DNA of 64,000 nucleotides from Aurantimonas sp. Leaf443. Lineage in GTDB: Bacteria > Pseudomonadota > Alphaproteobacteria > Rhizobiales > Rhizobiaceae. Shown here in pieces: positions 26,318-35,400 of the stretch; the first letter of the stretch is position 1, and every line of letters starts with the position of its first letter. Location: contig NZ_LMRD01000006.1 of assembly GCF_001425575.1 (NCBI RefSeq), forward strand, positions 631,977 through 695,976, given 5' to 3'. Under the pieces are notes generated by a model. That model was not told the origin of the DNA. It made no database searches and saw only the letters and a program-made list of their open reading frames with translations. A program made the position numbers and the translations under genes.

Positions 26318-27774
26318 GTCAGCTTGTCCCCGAGCAGGAATTCGAGCGCCCGGTCGAGCCGGATATGGGGCAGGGAGAGGGTGAGCCCCTCGGCGTCGCG
26401 CTCCAGCCGCGGCGGTTTGAAGCGCACGAAGTTCACCGCCTCGCGCGGCCGATGCCCCGCGCCGAAAAGGCGCCTGGGGTCGGCCGGCAGGTCGCCGGGG
26501 AAGATCGCGGTCTCGGTCCGCCCGTCGAAGCGCTCGCCCGCGATCGTCTCGCCTTCCATGGGCGTGCCCACGATCACGGGAAGGGTCTCGCCGCCATCCT
26601 CCACATTCGCCTCGCGCGTCGCCCGGATCGCGGCGAGCGCGAGGACGTCGGTCCTGGCGCCGGAGAACTTCGCGCGGGCGATCGCCTCGTCGAGGAGATG
26701 GCGCACGATCTGTTCCAGTCGGCGGTGGCTGTCGCGGTGGAGATGGTCGGCCTTGGTGGCCGCGACCAGGATGCGGTCGATGCGGCGCGAGAGCAGCGAA
26801 CCGAGCCAGGAGGCGCGGCCGGGACGGAAGCAGGCGAGGATGTCGGCGAGCGCCGTCTTCAGGTCCTCCACCGCCTCGGGGCCGGCATTGATCGCCTGCA
26901 GGGCGTCGACGAGGAGGATCTGCCGGTCGAGCCGCACGAAATGCTCGCGGAAGAACGGTTTGACGACGACGGTCTTGTAGGCCTCGTAGCGCCGCGCGAG
27001 CACGGCGGCGAGCGAGCCCTTCGGGTAGGTCTCGGAGGGCTCGACGGGCAGGGGCGCGAAGGTGAGCGCGGGCGAGCCTTCGAGATCGCCGGGCATCAGG
27101 AAGCGGCCGGGCGGCAGGGTGGAGAGGGCGCTCGCATCCGCGCGGCAGGCGTTGAGATAGGCGGCGAAGGTGCGCGCCAGCCCCTGCGCGACCGGCTCGG
27201 ACATCGGCGCCGACAGGTCCGCCCCGTCGAGCAGGGCCAGGAACGGCGCGGCCTGTTCGCGCCGCGAGGGGAGCCTCGCCCGCGCGATGGACTCGGCGGA
27301 GAAGGTGGCGAAGTCCTTCTCCAGCAGCGGCAGGTCGAGCAGCCACTCGCCGGGATAGTCGACGATGTCGATCGTCAGCCGTCCGGGGCCGAGAAGCCGC
27401 GACCAGGCGGAGGCCGACTCGAACTGCAGCGTGAGCCGCAATTCGGAGATGGCCCGGGTCGATTGCGGCCAGAGGCGCTCCTCCAGCACGGTGCGCACAT
27501 GGTCCTCGTACTGGAAGCGCGGCACCGCGTCGTCGGGCTGTTCCTCCAGCCGCGCACGGGTGATGCGCCCGCCGGACTGGGCGGAGAAGAGCGGCAGGCG
27601 CCCGCCATGCAGGAGATTGTGCACGAGCGCGGTGATGAAGACGGTCTTGCCGGCGCGCGAGAGCCCGGTGACGCCGAGGCGCAGGGTGGGGCTGAAGAGG
27701 CCCGTGGTGCGGTCCGCGAGCGTGTCGAGGACGATGCGGGCCTCGTCGGCCATTGAGGTCATGGGATGCGTCAT
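26314..27774 (-). CDS. ycjX: YcjX-like P-loop GTPase/ATPase
   Basis: This 486-residue cytoplasmic protein belongs to the YcjX family (COG3106). The P-loop is GLSRAGKT at 37-44. It is followed by switch-like IDIVDYPGEWLLDLPLL, and a guanine-specificity-like ATKAD (LVAATKADHLH) lies in the C-terminal half. The C-terminus is conserved, with NFVRFKPPRLERDAEGLTLSLPHIRLDRALEFLLGD as separate blocks. Three start candidates are close together (27774, 27762, 27753) and the longest is given; none has a strong ribosome-binding site. It is coupled to ycjF downstream. The role is not established; stress-related remodelling of the envelope is a guess from E. coli synteny. Confidence 0.86.
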   Translation of the reverse strand: MTHPMTSMADEARIVLDTLADRTTGLFSPTLRLGVTGLSRAGKTVFITALVHNLLHGGRLPLFSAQSGGRITRARLEEQPDDAVPRFQYEDHVRTVLEERLWPQSTRAISELRLTLQFESASAWSRLLGPGRLTIDIVDYPGEWLLDLPLLEKDFATFSAESIARARLPSRREQAAPFLALLDGADLSAPMSEPVAQGLARTFAAYLNACRADASALSTLPPGRFLMPGDLEGSPALTFAPLPVEPSETYPKGSLAAVLARRYEAYKTVVVKPFFREHFVRLDRQILLVDALQAINAGPEAVEDLKTALADILACFRPGRASWLGSLLSRRIDRILVAATKADHLHRDSHRRLEQIVRHLLDEAIARAKFSGARTDVLALAAIRATREANVEDGGETLPVIVGTPMEGETIAGERFDGRTETAIFPGDLPADPRRLFGAGHRPREAVNFVRFKPPRLERDAEGLTLSLPHIRLDRALEFLLGDKLT

Positions 27775-27877
27775 CCGGCGGCGGTTGCGGTCGTCGGCGA
27801 TATAGGCGCCCGCGCCCCCTGTCGTAAGGGGCGGGCGAAGCGGGGCGGACGGTGGCGGTCGTCGGCCGGGCCCGGCG

Positions 27878-28405
27878 TCAGTCCTCGCCGCGATCGGGAA
27901 CGAGAAGCGCGCGCAGCCGGCCCGCGCCCGGCACGATCTGCGCCAGACCAGGCTCGAAGGTGACGATCGCAAGCCCCGCGGTCGGGAAGCCGTAGCGCAG
28001 CGCCCGCAGGCTGTCGCCGTCGCCGGTTCCGCAGAGGGAGGAGACGAAATCCTCCACCATGGGATTGTGCCCGACGATGAGCACGCAGCCGCCGGAGGCC
28101 GCATTGGCCTCCGCATAGTAGGCCTCGATGCCGAGCGCGTAGAGATCGTCGCTGTGCCGTTCGGGGCAATCCGCGGGGAGAGCCGGTCGCAACCCGTCCA
28201 GCGTCTCGAGGGCGCGCGCGGCGGTGGAGCAGACCACGGCGGAGACGACGTACCCCCCGTCGGCGATGGCCCGGGCGGTGACTGGAACTTCGCGCCGGCC
28301 GCGATCGTCGAGCGGCCGCTGGTGATCGCGCTGCCCGGGCAGTGCCCAGGAAGAATGCGCGTGTCGCACGATCAGGAGGCAGTGACGGGAGGCGGCGTCG
28401 GACAT
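27878..28405 (-). CDS. sixA: SixA-type phosphohistidine phosphatase
   Basis: This 175-residue histidine phosphatase is small for the superfamily, as SixA proteins are. The catalytic RHA motif is R14-H15-A16 in LLIVRHAHSSW. The second catalytic histidine lies in VLIVGHNPMVEDF, and VVCSTAARALETLDGL matches the family. SixA enzymes remove phosphate from histidines in phosphorelay or PTS proteins. Candidate targets in this window are the orphan Hpt protein and CckA, but there is no direct evidence. The ATG at 28405 is preferred over upstream in-frame starts because the extension is Arg/Pro-rich and unlike the family. It lies about 100 bases upstream of ycjX on the same strand. Confidence 0.85.
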   Translation of the reverse strand: MSDAASRHCLLIVRHAHSSWALPGQRDHQRPLDDRGRREVPVTARAIADGGYVVSAVVCSTAARALETLDGLRPALPADCPERHSDDLYALGIEAYYAEANAASGGCVLIVGHNPMVEDFVSSLCGTGDGDSLRALRYGFPTAGLAIVTFEPGLAQIVPGAGRLRALLVPDRGED

Positions 28406-28769
28406 GCGTTCTGGACTAGGTGAAAAGCGTTCGGCGGGCAATCGTCGGCGGGCCCGGTCGATGGCCGGTCCGGGGACTCTCCTGCGTCCTCGTGGGCCGG
28501 AAACGACGCCATGCCGGACCGGCCGACGACGCGCGATGTCCGGCAAGTCCGTTCAAAGCAAGTTCCGCACCAGTTCTCGCCTGCAAGCTTTTCGCGCAGG
28601 GTCGCGCCGATGGGAGTACATCGGCGGAGCTGTGATCGAGACTTTGTGAATGTCTAATGAATATAGAGCGTTACGTTTTCTGAGAGCGGTCGCCGGTACG
28701 GGTTGATCCCCGCTTGTTCGCAACGTGAAGCGTCGCTATAAGCCCCCTCGGCGGCAACGGAGATACGCA
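28406..28769. other. Divergent intergenic region sixA/dksA
   Basis: These 364 bases become distinctly AT-richer from about 28630 on. They hold the dksA promoter near the right end and presumably the sixA promoter at the left. I see no convincing gene; short plus-strand frames from 28404 and 28420 lack family features. Confidence 0.5.
28713..28741 (+). promoter_or_regulatory. Candidate housekeeping promoter of dksA
   Basis: CTTGTT (28713-28718) and CTATAA (28736-28741) are separated by exactly 17 bases, matching the alphaproteobacterial pattern CTTGAC-N17-CTATAT at 4 of 6 and 5 of 6 positions. The start of transcription would fall near 28748, giving a leader of about 20 bases. Confidence 0.65.
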
Positions 28770-29186
28770 ATGAGTGAGACTCTTAGCGGGGCAACGGCGT
28801 TGATCGAAGATGGGCCGTTCATGAACGATCGTCAGAAAGAGTATTTCCGCAAGAAACTTCTCGACTGGAAGGCGGAAATCCTGCGCGAGGCCCGCGACAC
28901 GCTGGACGCACTCGCCAACGAGAACAGCAACCTGGCCGATGTCGCCGACCGCGCCTCCTCGGAGACCGACCGCGCCATCGAGCTGCGCGCGCGGGACCGG
29001 CAGCGCAAGCTGATCTCCAAGATCGACGCGGCGCTGGAGCGGATCGAGGACGGCACCTACGGGTTCTGCGAGGAGACCGGCGAGCCCATCAGCCTCAAGC
29101 GCCTCGATGCCCGCCCGATCGCCACCATGTCGCTCGAGGCGCAGGAGCGCCACGAGCGTCGCGAAAAGGTCTATCGGGACGAATAG
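28770..29186 (+). CDS. dksA: DksA-family RNA polymerase-binding transcription factor, one-cysteine form
   Basis: This 138-residue regulator inserts a coiled coil into the RNA polymerase secondary channel and works with ppGpp in starvation responses. The coil spans about residues 25-90 and includes the ADVADRASSETDRAIELR segment with its acidic tip. The zinc-finger region reads GFCEETGEPISLKRLDARP and then ATMSLEAQE, so only one of the four classical cysteines remains. This is the usual state in alphaproteobacteria and implies zinc-independent folding. The start at 28770 has CGGAG ahead of it and lies just after the candidate promoter. An upstream frame from 28725 would add a basic leader and overlap the -10 box. 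Confidence 0.93.
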   Translation: MSETLSGATALIEDGPFMNDRQKEYFRKKLLDWKAEILREARDTLDALANENSNLADVADRASSETDRAIELRARDRQRKLISKIDAALERIEDGTYGFCEETGEPISLKRLDARPIATMSLEAQERHERREKVYRDE

Positions 29187-29519
29187 TCCCGCCGTCGCAC
29201 CCGCCGGGCCTTCGGCCGGGCGGACCGGCATCGACCGCGCACCGCGGCGGCGATGTCTTCGGTCAGGGCGATCGCGACCTGACCGACGGGCTGCAGGACG
29301 CAGCGGACTATCCGGCAGCGCGCCCGACGATGGGCGCGGAACCGGTCGGACCGGCCGCGATGCCGGGCGAGGCTTAAAGACGCGCGACTCTTTCCGCCTG
29401 TCCAAGGCCGGCCTCGTTGCAGTAGGCGCGCTCGCGCTTCCTTCGATACGATTTCAATCAGACGAAAGCCGCCATGGACGGATCCACGGCGGCTTTGGCA
29501 TGTCCGGTCGGTCCGCGCC
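29187..29519. other. Intergenic region after dksA
   Basis: This 333-base gap contains an imperfect GC hairpin shortly after dksA (around 29208-29232, arms CCGCCGGGCC and GGCCGGGCGG with one mismatch, no T run) and the terminator of the convergent gene at 29465-29496. I see no gene. Confidence 0.5.
29465..29496 (-). terminator. Terminator of the FliO-domain gene
   Basis: AAAGCCGCC (29465-29473) pairs with GGCGGCTTT (29488-29496), and an inner TGGA pairs with TCCA over a CGGA loop, leaving one A-C mismatch. It sits 24 bases beyond the minus-strand stop. T residues border both sides, so it may also stop dksA transcripts. Confidence 0.72.
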
Positions 29520-31625
29520 TCAGCGGCGCGGCGGGTCGATCATGTGGTCGAAGGTGAAGTCCCCGAGAAGCCGCTCCATCTCTTCCTCCAGCGTCAGCTT
29601 GCGCGGCTGAGGCGGTTCCGCGTCGACGGCCGGGCGCGGCGGCGGCGGCGGCGATGCGGGCGCGATGGTCGGCGCCGTGCGCTCGGCGGCGGAGGTTGGC
29701 GTATCGGAAGGACCGGCGGGAAGGGGCTTGCGCTCGCCCGCCTCGCTGACGGGAGCGGACCGCTCGGCGCTCACCGTTCCGAAGGACGGGGCGATGCGCT
29801 CGGCGGGCGGAACGCTCGTCTCGCGCCGTGGCTCGACGACCGGAGCGGGCGCGGCAGGCATGGCGCCGCGCGCCGGCGCGGCGGCCGGTGCGCCGATGCC
29901 CGGACCCGGCACATGCGGTGCGGCGGCCGGGCGCGGCGACGCGGGCTGCGAGAGCGTCGGCGCGTCGGTCGGAGCCCTGACGGGCGGCGCGACGGACGAG
30001 GATTTCGGCTCCGGCGCGATCTCCGGCGCCGTTGCCGCATCCTCGGCCGGGCGATTGCGGGCCGCGAGCGCGGCGAGGACGGATGCCGCCACGCCCTGGG
30101 GCTCGCTCGGCAGGGTCGGCACCGGCGCCGGGGCTTTCGCTGCGGCCGGGGCCGCGGGCGTCACGTCGCCATCGAAGAAGGAGTCGTTGCCGAAATCGGA
30201 GTCGAGTTCGGCGGAGAGGAAGTCTTCGAGGCTCGGCTCGTCCGCGCCAGGCTTTTCCTTCGGGCCGCCGGTCTCGGGGGCCGGGGGCGAGGGCATCTCG
30301 CTCGGACCCTTCCGGTTCTGGATCGCGCTCGCGAAGCTCGTCACCGACAGAGGCCGGCGTTCGCCCTCCGTGGAAGGCGTCGGCTCGCGCTTCTCGATCG
30401 AGATCGTCGGGGCGGTGAGGTCGGCGACCGAGCCGGCTCCGGCCGGATCCTGGTTCATCCGCGCGCGCAAGGCCGCGCGGTCCTCCTCGCCGTCATGGGG
30501 GTGGGGTTCGCTGGGTGCGTCGGCGGGAGGGGGCGGCGCGACGGGCTGGGGCGTCGCGGCCATGGGCGGCAGGGGCCTCGCCTCGACCGGCGTCGCGCGC
30601 GGCATGGGAGAGGAGGCGAGCGGCGGGGCGGCGGGGCGCGTCTCGGCGATGCGCTCTCCGGCCGTGCGCTCCTTGGCGGTGCGGGGCAGCGAAGGGTAAT
30701 CGGCCGCAGCCGGCGTGGGCCGCAGGTCCGCCGGCCGCGGGGCCTCCAGGGCCGGCTTCGGGCGCAGCGCCGGCACGGGCGCAACGGTTTCGGCCGCAGC
30801 GGGCGTCTGCACAGGCGCGGCGCGCGCGACGGGCGTCTCGGCACGCGGGGCTTCAATGTTCGGCGTCTCGGGCTTCGACGCTTCGAGGGACGGGGCTTCG
30901 TCGCGCGCCAGGACCGGCTCGACGCGGCTGGTCTCCCGCTCGATCGGCGGCGCCTTCGCGGCCGGGGTCGGCGCGCCGTCGCGGTCGGCCGGATGATCGG
31001 CGCCCGGCGTCGGCAGGCGCGGCGTCAGCGGGGCGGCCGCGACGAGCGGCGCCGCCGTCACCGCCACCGGCACGGTCGGCGCTGCGGGCGTGTCCAGCCG
31101 GGCGGGCTGGGCGTCGCGCGCCTGCGGCATCGCGCCGCGCGCGACGGGCTGCGCCGTGCGGGGGCGCTGCACGGGCAGCGGCAGGGGCGGGCGATCGAGG
31201 CTCGGCACCGGCGCCGGCCCCTCGACCCGCGGCCGCGGCCGCTGGCGCGGCTGGGCGGAGGCGAGGCGCGGCTCGGCGGCATCGACGCGCTCGAGGCTTG
31301 CCGGCTCCGGCCGCCCGCGCGCCGCCAGGGGCTGGCGCTGGATCGTGCCTTCCACGACGAGATCGTTCTGCCCGCCGATGAGCACGAGATGCTCCACCTC
31401 GTCGCGGCGCACCAGGACGAGCTTGCGGCGCTGGTCGACCGACAGGACGTCGAGGATCGCAAGGCGCGGTGCCCGCGAGCGCAGGCTGGCGCCTCCCGTG
31501 CCGAAGGCCTTGCGGGCGAGCAGGATCACCACGATCGCCAGGGCGCAGACCGCCACCATGACGATCGCCACCCAGAGGATCGGCGCCATGCTCTCACCCG
31601 TCATTTCGCTGATCCATTGCGGCAT
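29520..31625 (-). CDS. FliO-domain membrane protein with very long disordered Pro/Ala-rich tail
   Basis: This 701-residue protein has one membrane helix at about residues 14-37. A short FliO-like cytoplasmic domain follows at about 50-95 (RLAILDVLSVDQRRKLVLVR, EHLVLIGG). About 550 residues dominated by Pro, Ala, Arg and Glu are predicted to be disordered. The last 25 residues, LTLEEEMERLLGDFTFD and a basic end, look like a conserved short linear motif. FliO helps assemble the flagellar type III export gate and is normally about 100-150 residues. No other flagellar gene is in the window, and the gene is divergent from cckA. It may be a FliO-derived protein with another envelope or cell-cycle role. 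The low-complexity composition suits a flexible tether. Confidence 0.75.
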   Translation of the reverse strand: MPQWISEMTGESMAPILWVAIVMVAVCALAIVVILLARKAFGTGGASLRSRAPRLAILDVLSVDQRRKLVLVRRDEVEHLVLIGGQNDLVVEGTIQRQPLAARGRPEPASLERVDAAEPRLASAQPRQRPRPRVEGPAPVPSLDRPPLPLPVQRPRTAQPVARGAMPQARDAQPARLDTPAAPTVPVAVTAAPLVAAAPLTPRLPTPGADHPADRDGAPTPAAKAPPIERETSRVEPVLARDEAPSLEASKPETPNIEAPRAETPVARAAPVQTPAAAETVAPVPALRPKPALEAPRPADLRPTPAAADYPSLPRTAKERTAGERIAETRPAAPPLASSPMPRATPVEARPLPPMAATPQPVAPPPPADAPSEPHPHDGEEDRAALRARMNQDPAGAGSVADLTAPTISIEKREPTPSTEGERRPLSVTSFASAIQNRKGPSEMPSPPAPETGGPKEKPGADEPSLEDFLSAELDSDFGNDSFFDGDVTPAAPAAAKAPAPVPTLPSEPQGVAASVLAALAARNRPAEDAATAPEIAPEPKSSSVAPPVRAPTDAPTLSQPASPRPAAAPHVPGPGIGAPAAAPARGAMPAAPAPVVEPRRETSVPPAERIAPSFGTVSAERSAPVSEAGERKPLPAGPSDTPTSAAERTAPTIAPASPPPPPRPAVDAEPPQPRKLTLEEEMERLLGDFTFDHMIDPPRR

Positions 31626-31936
31626 GTTGGAACACCTTCAGCCTCGCGCGCCGGCGATGCGCATCGCCCGTCCGCCCTTCGACCCTTCCGGGTCATCGGA
31701 ACGCAAGCGACGCGCGCAAGAACAGGACCGCGCCCGCGGGCCGGTCCGTTGTATCGCCTATCTGCAGATGGCAAGCATCGCAACAGTTTGACGGATCATA
31801 CTGAGCCATTGGGTGCCCGTTCGGCACAAACCGGCTTTATCGGTGCGCGTATCGCTCCTTCCGGCGCTGCCGCACCCTCGCTTCCGGCGATGGTTTGATT
31901 CAAGATCGCGGGACGGCGCTGCAGGAACGAATCGCA
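31626..31936. other. Divergent intergenic region before cckA
   Basis: This 311-base gap must carry the promoters of the FliO-domain gene and cckA. A TTGACG at 31788-31793 is a possible -35 for cckA, but no -10 is recognisable 16-18 bases on. No TTAA-N7-TTAA CtrA site is seen, and I find no gene. Confidence 0.45.
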
Positions 31937-34474
31937 ATGAGTTTCACGACGTTGACGACGATGGACAAGCCTCTCATCGATCGCGCGGCGGGCGCTTCGC
32001 TCGCGCGGCGGCTGCTGCTTCTGGGCGGCGCGCTGATCCTCTTCGCCGCGGTCCTGGCGCTTGTCGGCCATGCCTATGGCGGCACGGCCGTCCTCGTCGT
32101 CTTCGGGCTCCTCGCCATCGTGGGCATGGCGGCGATCTTCGCCGGCGCGCTCGGCTTCCTGGAGCTGACCGGGCGCGTGGCGGACGGCGCCATCGCGCGC
32201 GTCGTCCTCGACAGCGCCGAGATCGGGGCGCTCGTCGCCGACCGGCGCGGCCGCATCCTCTACGCCAACCGGGCCTATGGCGAGCTCACCGGCGCGCGCA
32301 CGGGCGCGGAGACGAAGACGCTGGAGCGGCTGCTCGCCCGCGAGCCCGAGGCCTCCGAGGCGATCTACCATCTCGCCAATCTCGCGCGCGAGAACCAGGC
32401 CGGCCAGCGCGAGTTCCGCCTCGGGCGGCCGCTGTCGGGCCTCGCCGGCCCGGAGGCGAGCCCCCGCTGGTACCGCGCGACCGTGCGTCCGCTCTCTACC
32501 GAAAGCCAGACCCTGCAGGCCTGGAGCATCGCCGACGTCACCGCCGACCGCCAGCTCCAGGAGACCTCCTTCAAGGAGCTCCAGCACGCGATCGACTATC
32601 TCGACAAGGCGCCCGCCGGCTTCTTCGCGGCCGACGGCGAGTGGCGTCTCGTCTATCTGAACGCGACGCTCGCCGGCTGGCTCGGCATCGACCTCGCCGA
32701 ATTCCGCCCGCTCGGCCCCAGCCTCTACGATTTCCTGCCGCCCAACGCCCATTCGCGCCTCGCACTCAAGCCCGGCAGTGCGGACGAGGAGGGGCGCAGC
32801 ATCATCGATCTCACCCTCTCGCCGCGCGGCGGCGGCGTCCTGCCGGTGCGGCTCCTCGTCAAGCCCGTCGCGGGCGAGGAGGGCGCGCCCGGCATGATGC
32901 GCGTCCTCGTGCTCTCGCGCGGCCTCGAGGCGGAAGCGGCGACGGACGGGCGCAATCTCGACGTCGGCTTCAGCCAGCTCTTCGATTCCTCGCCCATGGG
33001 CATCGCCGCCCTGGAACGCTCGGGGCGCGTGCGCCGCTGCAACCCCGCCTTCGCGCAGATCTTCGGCGCCGCGGTCGCCGAGGGCGAGGCCGCGCTCGGC
33101 ACCGACATGGCGGCGAACGACCGCGAGGGCTTCTCCCACGCCCTGGAGGCGGCGATGGCCGGCCGGCCCGGCGCGCCCTTCGTCGATGTCGACATCACCG
33201 GCGCGCGGCCGCGCTCCGTGCGCCTCTATCTCTCCTCGATCCCGGCCCAGGGCGGCGAGGGCAAGGACGCCGCGATCCTCTACTGCGTCGACGTGACGGC
33301 GCAGCGCGCGCTGGAGGAGCAGGTCGCCAAGAGCCAGAAGATGCAGGCGGTGGGCAATCTCGCCGGCGGCATCGCGCACGACTTCAACAACGTCCTGACC
33401 ATCATCACCGCGTCGGTGGACTTCCTCCTCCTCAACCACCGCACGGGGGATCCGTCCTTCCAGGATCTCCTCCTCATCAAGCAGAGCGCCAACCGCGCCG
33501 CCTCGCTCGTGCGCCAGCTCCTCGCCTATTCGCGCCGCCAGACGATGCGGCCGAAGATGCTGAACCTCACCGACGTGATCGCCGACATGCATCTTCTTCT
33601 GAAGCGGGTGTCCGGCGAGACGGTGAAGCTGGAGCGCCATCACGCCCGCGACCTGTGGCCGGTGATGGCCGATATCGGCCAGTTCGAGCAGGTCGTCACC
33701 AATCTCGTGCAGAACGCGCGCGACGCCATGCCGAAGGGCGGCACGATCTCAATCGCCACGCGCAATGTCGGCGCGGCGGAGGCGGCCGAGTTCCGCTATG
33801 CCGAGATGCCGGCGGGCGAATACGTTCTCGTCGAGGTGGCGGACAACGGCACGGGCATGCCGGCGGACGTGGCCGAGCGCATCTTCGAGCCCTTCTTCAC
33901 CACAAAGGACATCGGCAAGGGCACGGGCCTCGGCCTCTCGATGGTCTACGGCATCGTGAAACAGTCGGGCGGCTTCATCTTCGTTGAGACCAAGCCCGAC
34001 CAGGGCACGATGTTCCGCATCTTCCTGCCGCGCCACGTGCCCGCCGAGCAGCCGGCCACCCGGCCGGACGTCGCCCAGCCCGTGGACAACGCCAAGCGCG
34101 ACCTCTCGGGCACCGCCTCCATCCTTCTCGTCGAGGACGAGGACAATGTGCGTGCGGTCAATGTGCGCGCGCTGCGCATGCGCGGCTACGAGGTGCACGA
34201 GGCCTCCTCCGGCCTCGACGCGCTGGAGGTGATGGAGGAGATCGGTGGCAAGGTGGATCTCGTCGTCTCCGACGTGATGATGCCCGAGATGGACGGCCCA
34301 ACCCTCCTGACCGAGATGCGCAAGACGCGGCCCGACCTGAAGTTCGTCTTCGTTTCGGGCTATGCGGAGGACGCCTTCAAGAACCTGCCGGAGGGCGAGA
34401 CGTTCGGCTTCCTCGCCAAGCCCTTCTCGCTGCGCGACCTCGCGGTGACGGTGAAGGAGATGCTGGACTCCTGA
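31937..34474 (+). CDS. cckA: Cell-cycle hybrid histidine kinase CckA
   Basis: This 845-residue membrane kinase phosphorylates CtrA and CpdR through the phosphotransferase ChpT and so controls division and replication in alphaproteobacteria. Two membrane helices lie at about 23-45 and 49-72, followed by PAS domains ([21 protein letters not shown], a second about residue 220, and a third from about 350). The dimerisation domain has the phospho-accepting H481 in GGIAHDFNN. The ATPase follows with [20 protein letters not shown] and [17 protein letters not shown]-terminal receiver domain carries D779 in [10 protein letters not shown]. This whole order is the CckA signature. The ATG at 31937 is preferred to one at 31895 on conservation grounds. 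The gene stands alone and ends five bases from psuG, which is convergent. Confidence 0.93.
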   Translation: MSFTTLTTMDKPLIDRAAGASLARRLLLLGGALILFAAVLALVGHAYGGTAVLVVFGLLAIVGMAAIFAGALGFLELTGRVADGAIARVVLDSAEIGALVADRRGRILYANRAYGELTGARTGAETKTLERLLAREPEASEAIYHLANLARENQAGQREFRLGRPLSGLAGPEASPRWYRATVRPLSTESQTLQAWSIADVTADRQLQETSFKELQHAIDYLDKAPAGFFAADGEWRLVYLNATLAGWLGIDLAEFRPLGPSLYDFLPPNAHSRLALKPGSADEEGRSIIDLTLSPRGGGVLPVRLLVKPVAGEEGAPGMMRVLVLSRGLEAEAATDGRNLDVGFSQLFDSSPMGIAALERSGRVRRCNPAFAQIFGAAVAEGEAALGTDMAANDREGFSHALEAAMAGRPGAPFVDVDITGARPRSVRLYLSSIPAQGGEGKDAAILYCVDVTAQRALEEQVAKSQKMQAVGNLAGGIAHDFNNVLTIITASVDFLLLNHRTGDPSFQDLLLIKQSANRAASLVRQLLAYSRRQTMRPKMLNLTDVIADMHLLLKRVSGETVKLERHHARDLWPVMADIGQFEQVVTNLVQNARDAMPKGGTISIATRNVGAAEAAEFRYAEMPAGEYVLVEVADNGTGMPADVAERIFEPFFTTKDIGKGTGLGLSMVYGIVKQSGGFIFVETKPDQGTMFRIFLPRHVPAEQPATRPDVAQPVDNAKRDLSGTASILLVEDEDNVRAVNVRALRMRGYEVHEASSGLDALEVMEEIGGKVDLVVSDVMMPEMDGPTLLTEMRKTRPDLKFVFVSGYAEDAFKNLPEGETFGFLAKPFSLRDLAVTVKEMLDS

Positions 34475-34479
34475 GGGGT

Positions 34480-35400
34480 TCAGCCGGCGGCCGCCTGCGC
34501 CTGCGCCACGGCGATGCGGGCGGCGAGCCGCGCGTTCGACTGGACCAGCGCGATGTTCGTCTCCAGCGAGCGTCCGCCGGACAGTTCGAAGATGCGCTGC
34601 AGGAGGAAGGGCGTCACCGCCTTGCCGGAGATGGCGCGGGTCTCGGCTTCCGCCAGCGCCGCCTCGATCCAGCCGCGCACCGTCTCGCCGGGGATCTCGT
34701 CGGCCGCCGGAACCGGGTTGGCGACGAGCAGTCCGCCTTCGATGTCGAGCGCCTCGCGCGCGGCCTGGAACGCGGCGATCTCGCCCGCGCTGTCGAGGCG
34801 CAGGGGCGCCGGCAGTCCGGAGGTGCGGGACCAGAAGGCCGGCAGATCGTCCGTGCCGTACCCGACGACCGGGACGCCTTTCGTTTCAAGCACTTCGAGC
34901 GTCTTCTTCAGATCGAGGATCGCCTTGGCGCCGGCGCAGACGACGATGACCGATGTGCGGGCGAGCTCCTCGAGATCGGCCGAGATGTCGAAGCTCTCCT
35001 CGGCGCCGCGATGCACGCCGCCGATTCCGCCCGTCGCGAAGACGCGGATGCCGGCGCGCGCCGCCGCGATCATCGTCGCGGCCACGGTCGTCGCACCGTT
35101 CCGGCCGGTGGCGAGCGCGAAGGCGAGATCGGCCCGCGAGAGCTTCATCGCGTCCTTCGTCTGCGCCAGTCCCTGCAGCTCGTCGTCGGTGAGCCCGATC
35201 TTCAATCGGCCGCCGAGCACCGCGATCGTCGCCGGCTCGGCGCCTTCCTCGCGCACGATGGCCTCCACCCGGCGCGCCATCTCCAGATTGCGCGGCCAGG
35301 GCATGCCGTGGGTGACGATGGTCGATTCCAGCGCGACCACCGGCCGGCCGGAGCCGAGGGCGCTTTCGACGGCGGGCGACAGATGCAGGACACGCGTCAT
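34480..35400 (-). CDS. psuG: Pseudouridine-5'-phosphate glycosidase
   Basis: This 306-residue enzyme reversibly splits pseudouridine 5'-phosphate into uracil and ribose 5-phosphate, allowing reuse of the modified base from RNA decay. Family blocks are clear: VVALESTIVTHGMPWPRNLEMA near the N-terminus (two blocks), GGIGGVHRGAEESFDISADL with the catalytic-site residues, and VCAGAKAILDLKKTLEVLET. The C-terminal SGGRSLETNIALVQSNARLA is also typical. The start ATG at 35400 overlaps the stop of psuK as TAATG, so the kinase and glycosidase are translationally coupled. The gene is convergent with cckA, five bases apart. Confidence 0.94.
   Translation of the reverse strand: MTRVLHLSPAVESALGSGRPVVALESTIVTHGMPWPRNLEMARRVEAIVREEGAEPATIAVLGGRLKIGLTDDELQGLAQTKDAMKLSRADLAFALATGRNGATTVAATMIAAARAGIRVFATGGIGGVHRGAEESFDISADLEELARTSVIVVCAGAKAILDLKKTLEVLETKGVPVVGYGTDDLPAFWSRTSGLPAPLRLDSAGEIAAFQAAREALDIEGGLLVANPVPAADEIPGETVRGWIEAALAEAETRAISGKAVTPFLLQRIFELSGGRSLETNIALVQSNARLAARIAVAQAQAAAG

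Noticed and set aside
28404-28649. Short plus-strand frames between sixA and dksA
   Set aside because: No ribosome-binding site and Arg/Gly-biased composition; they overlap the presumed promoters.
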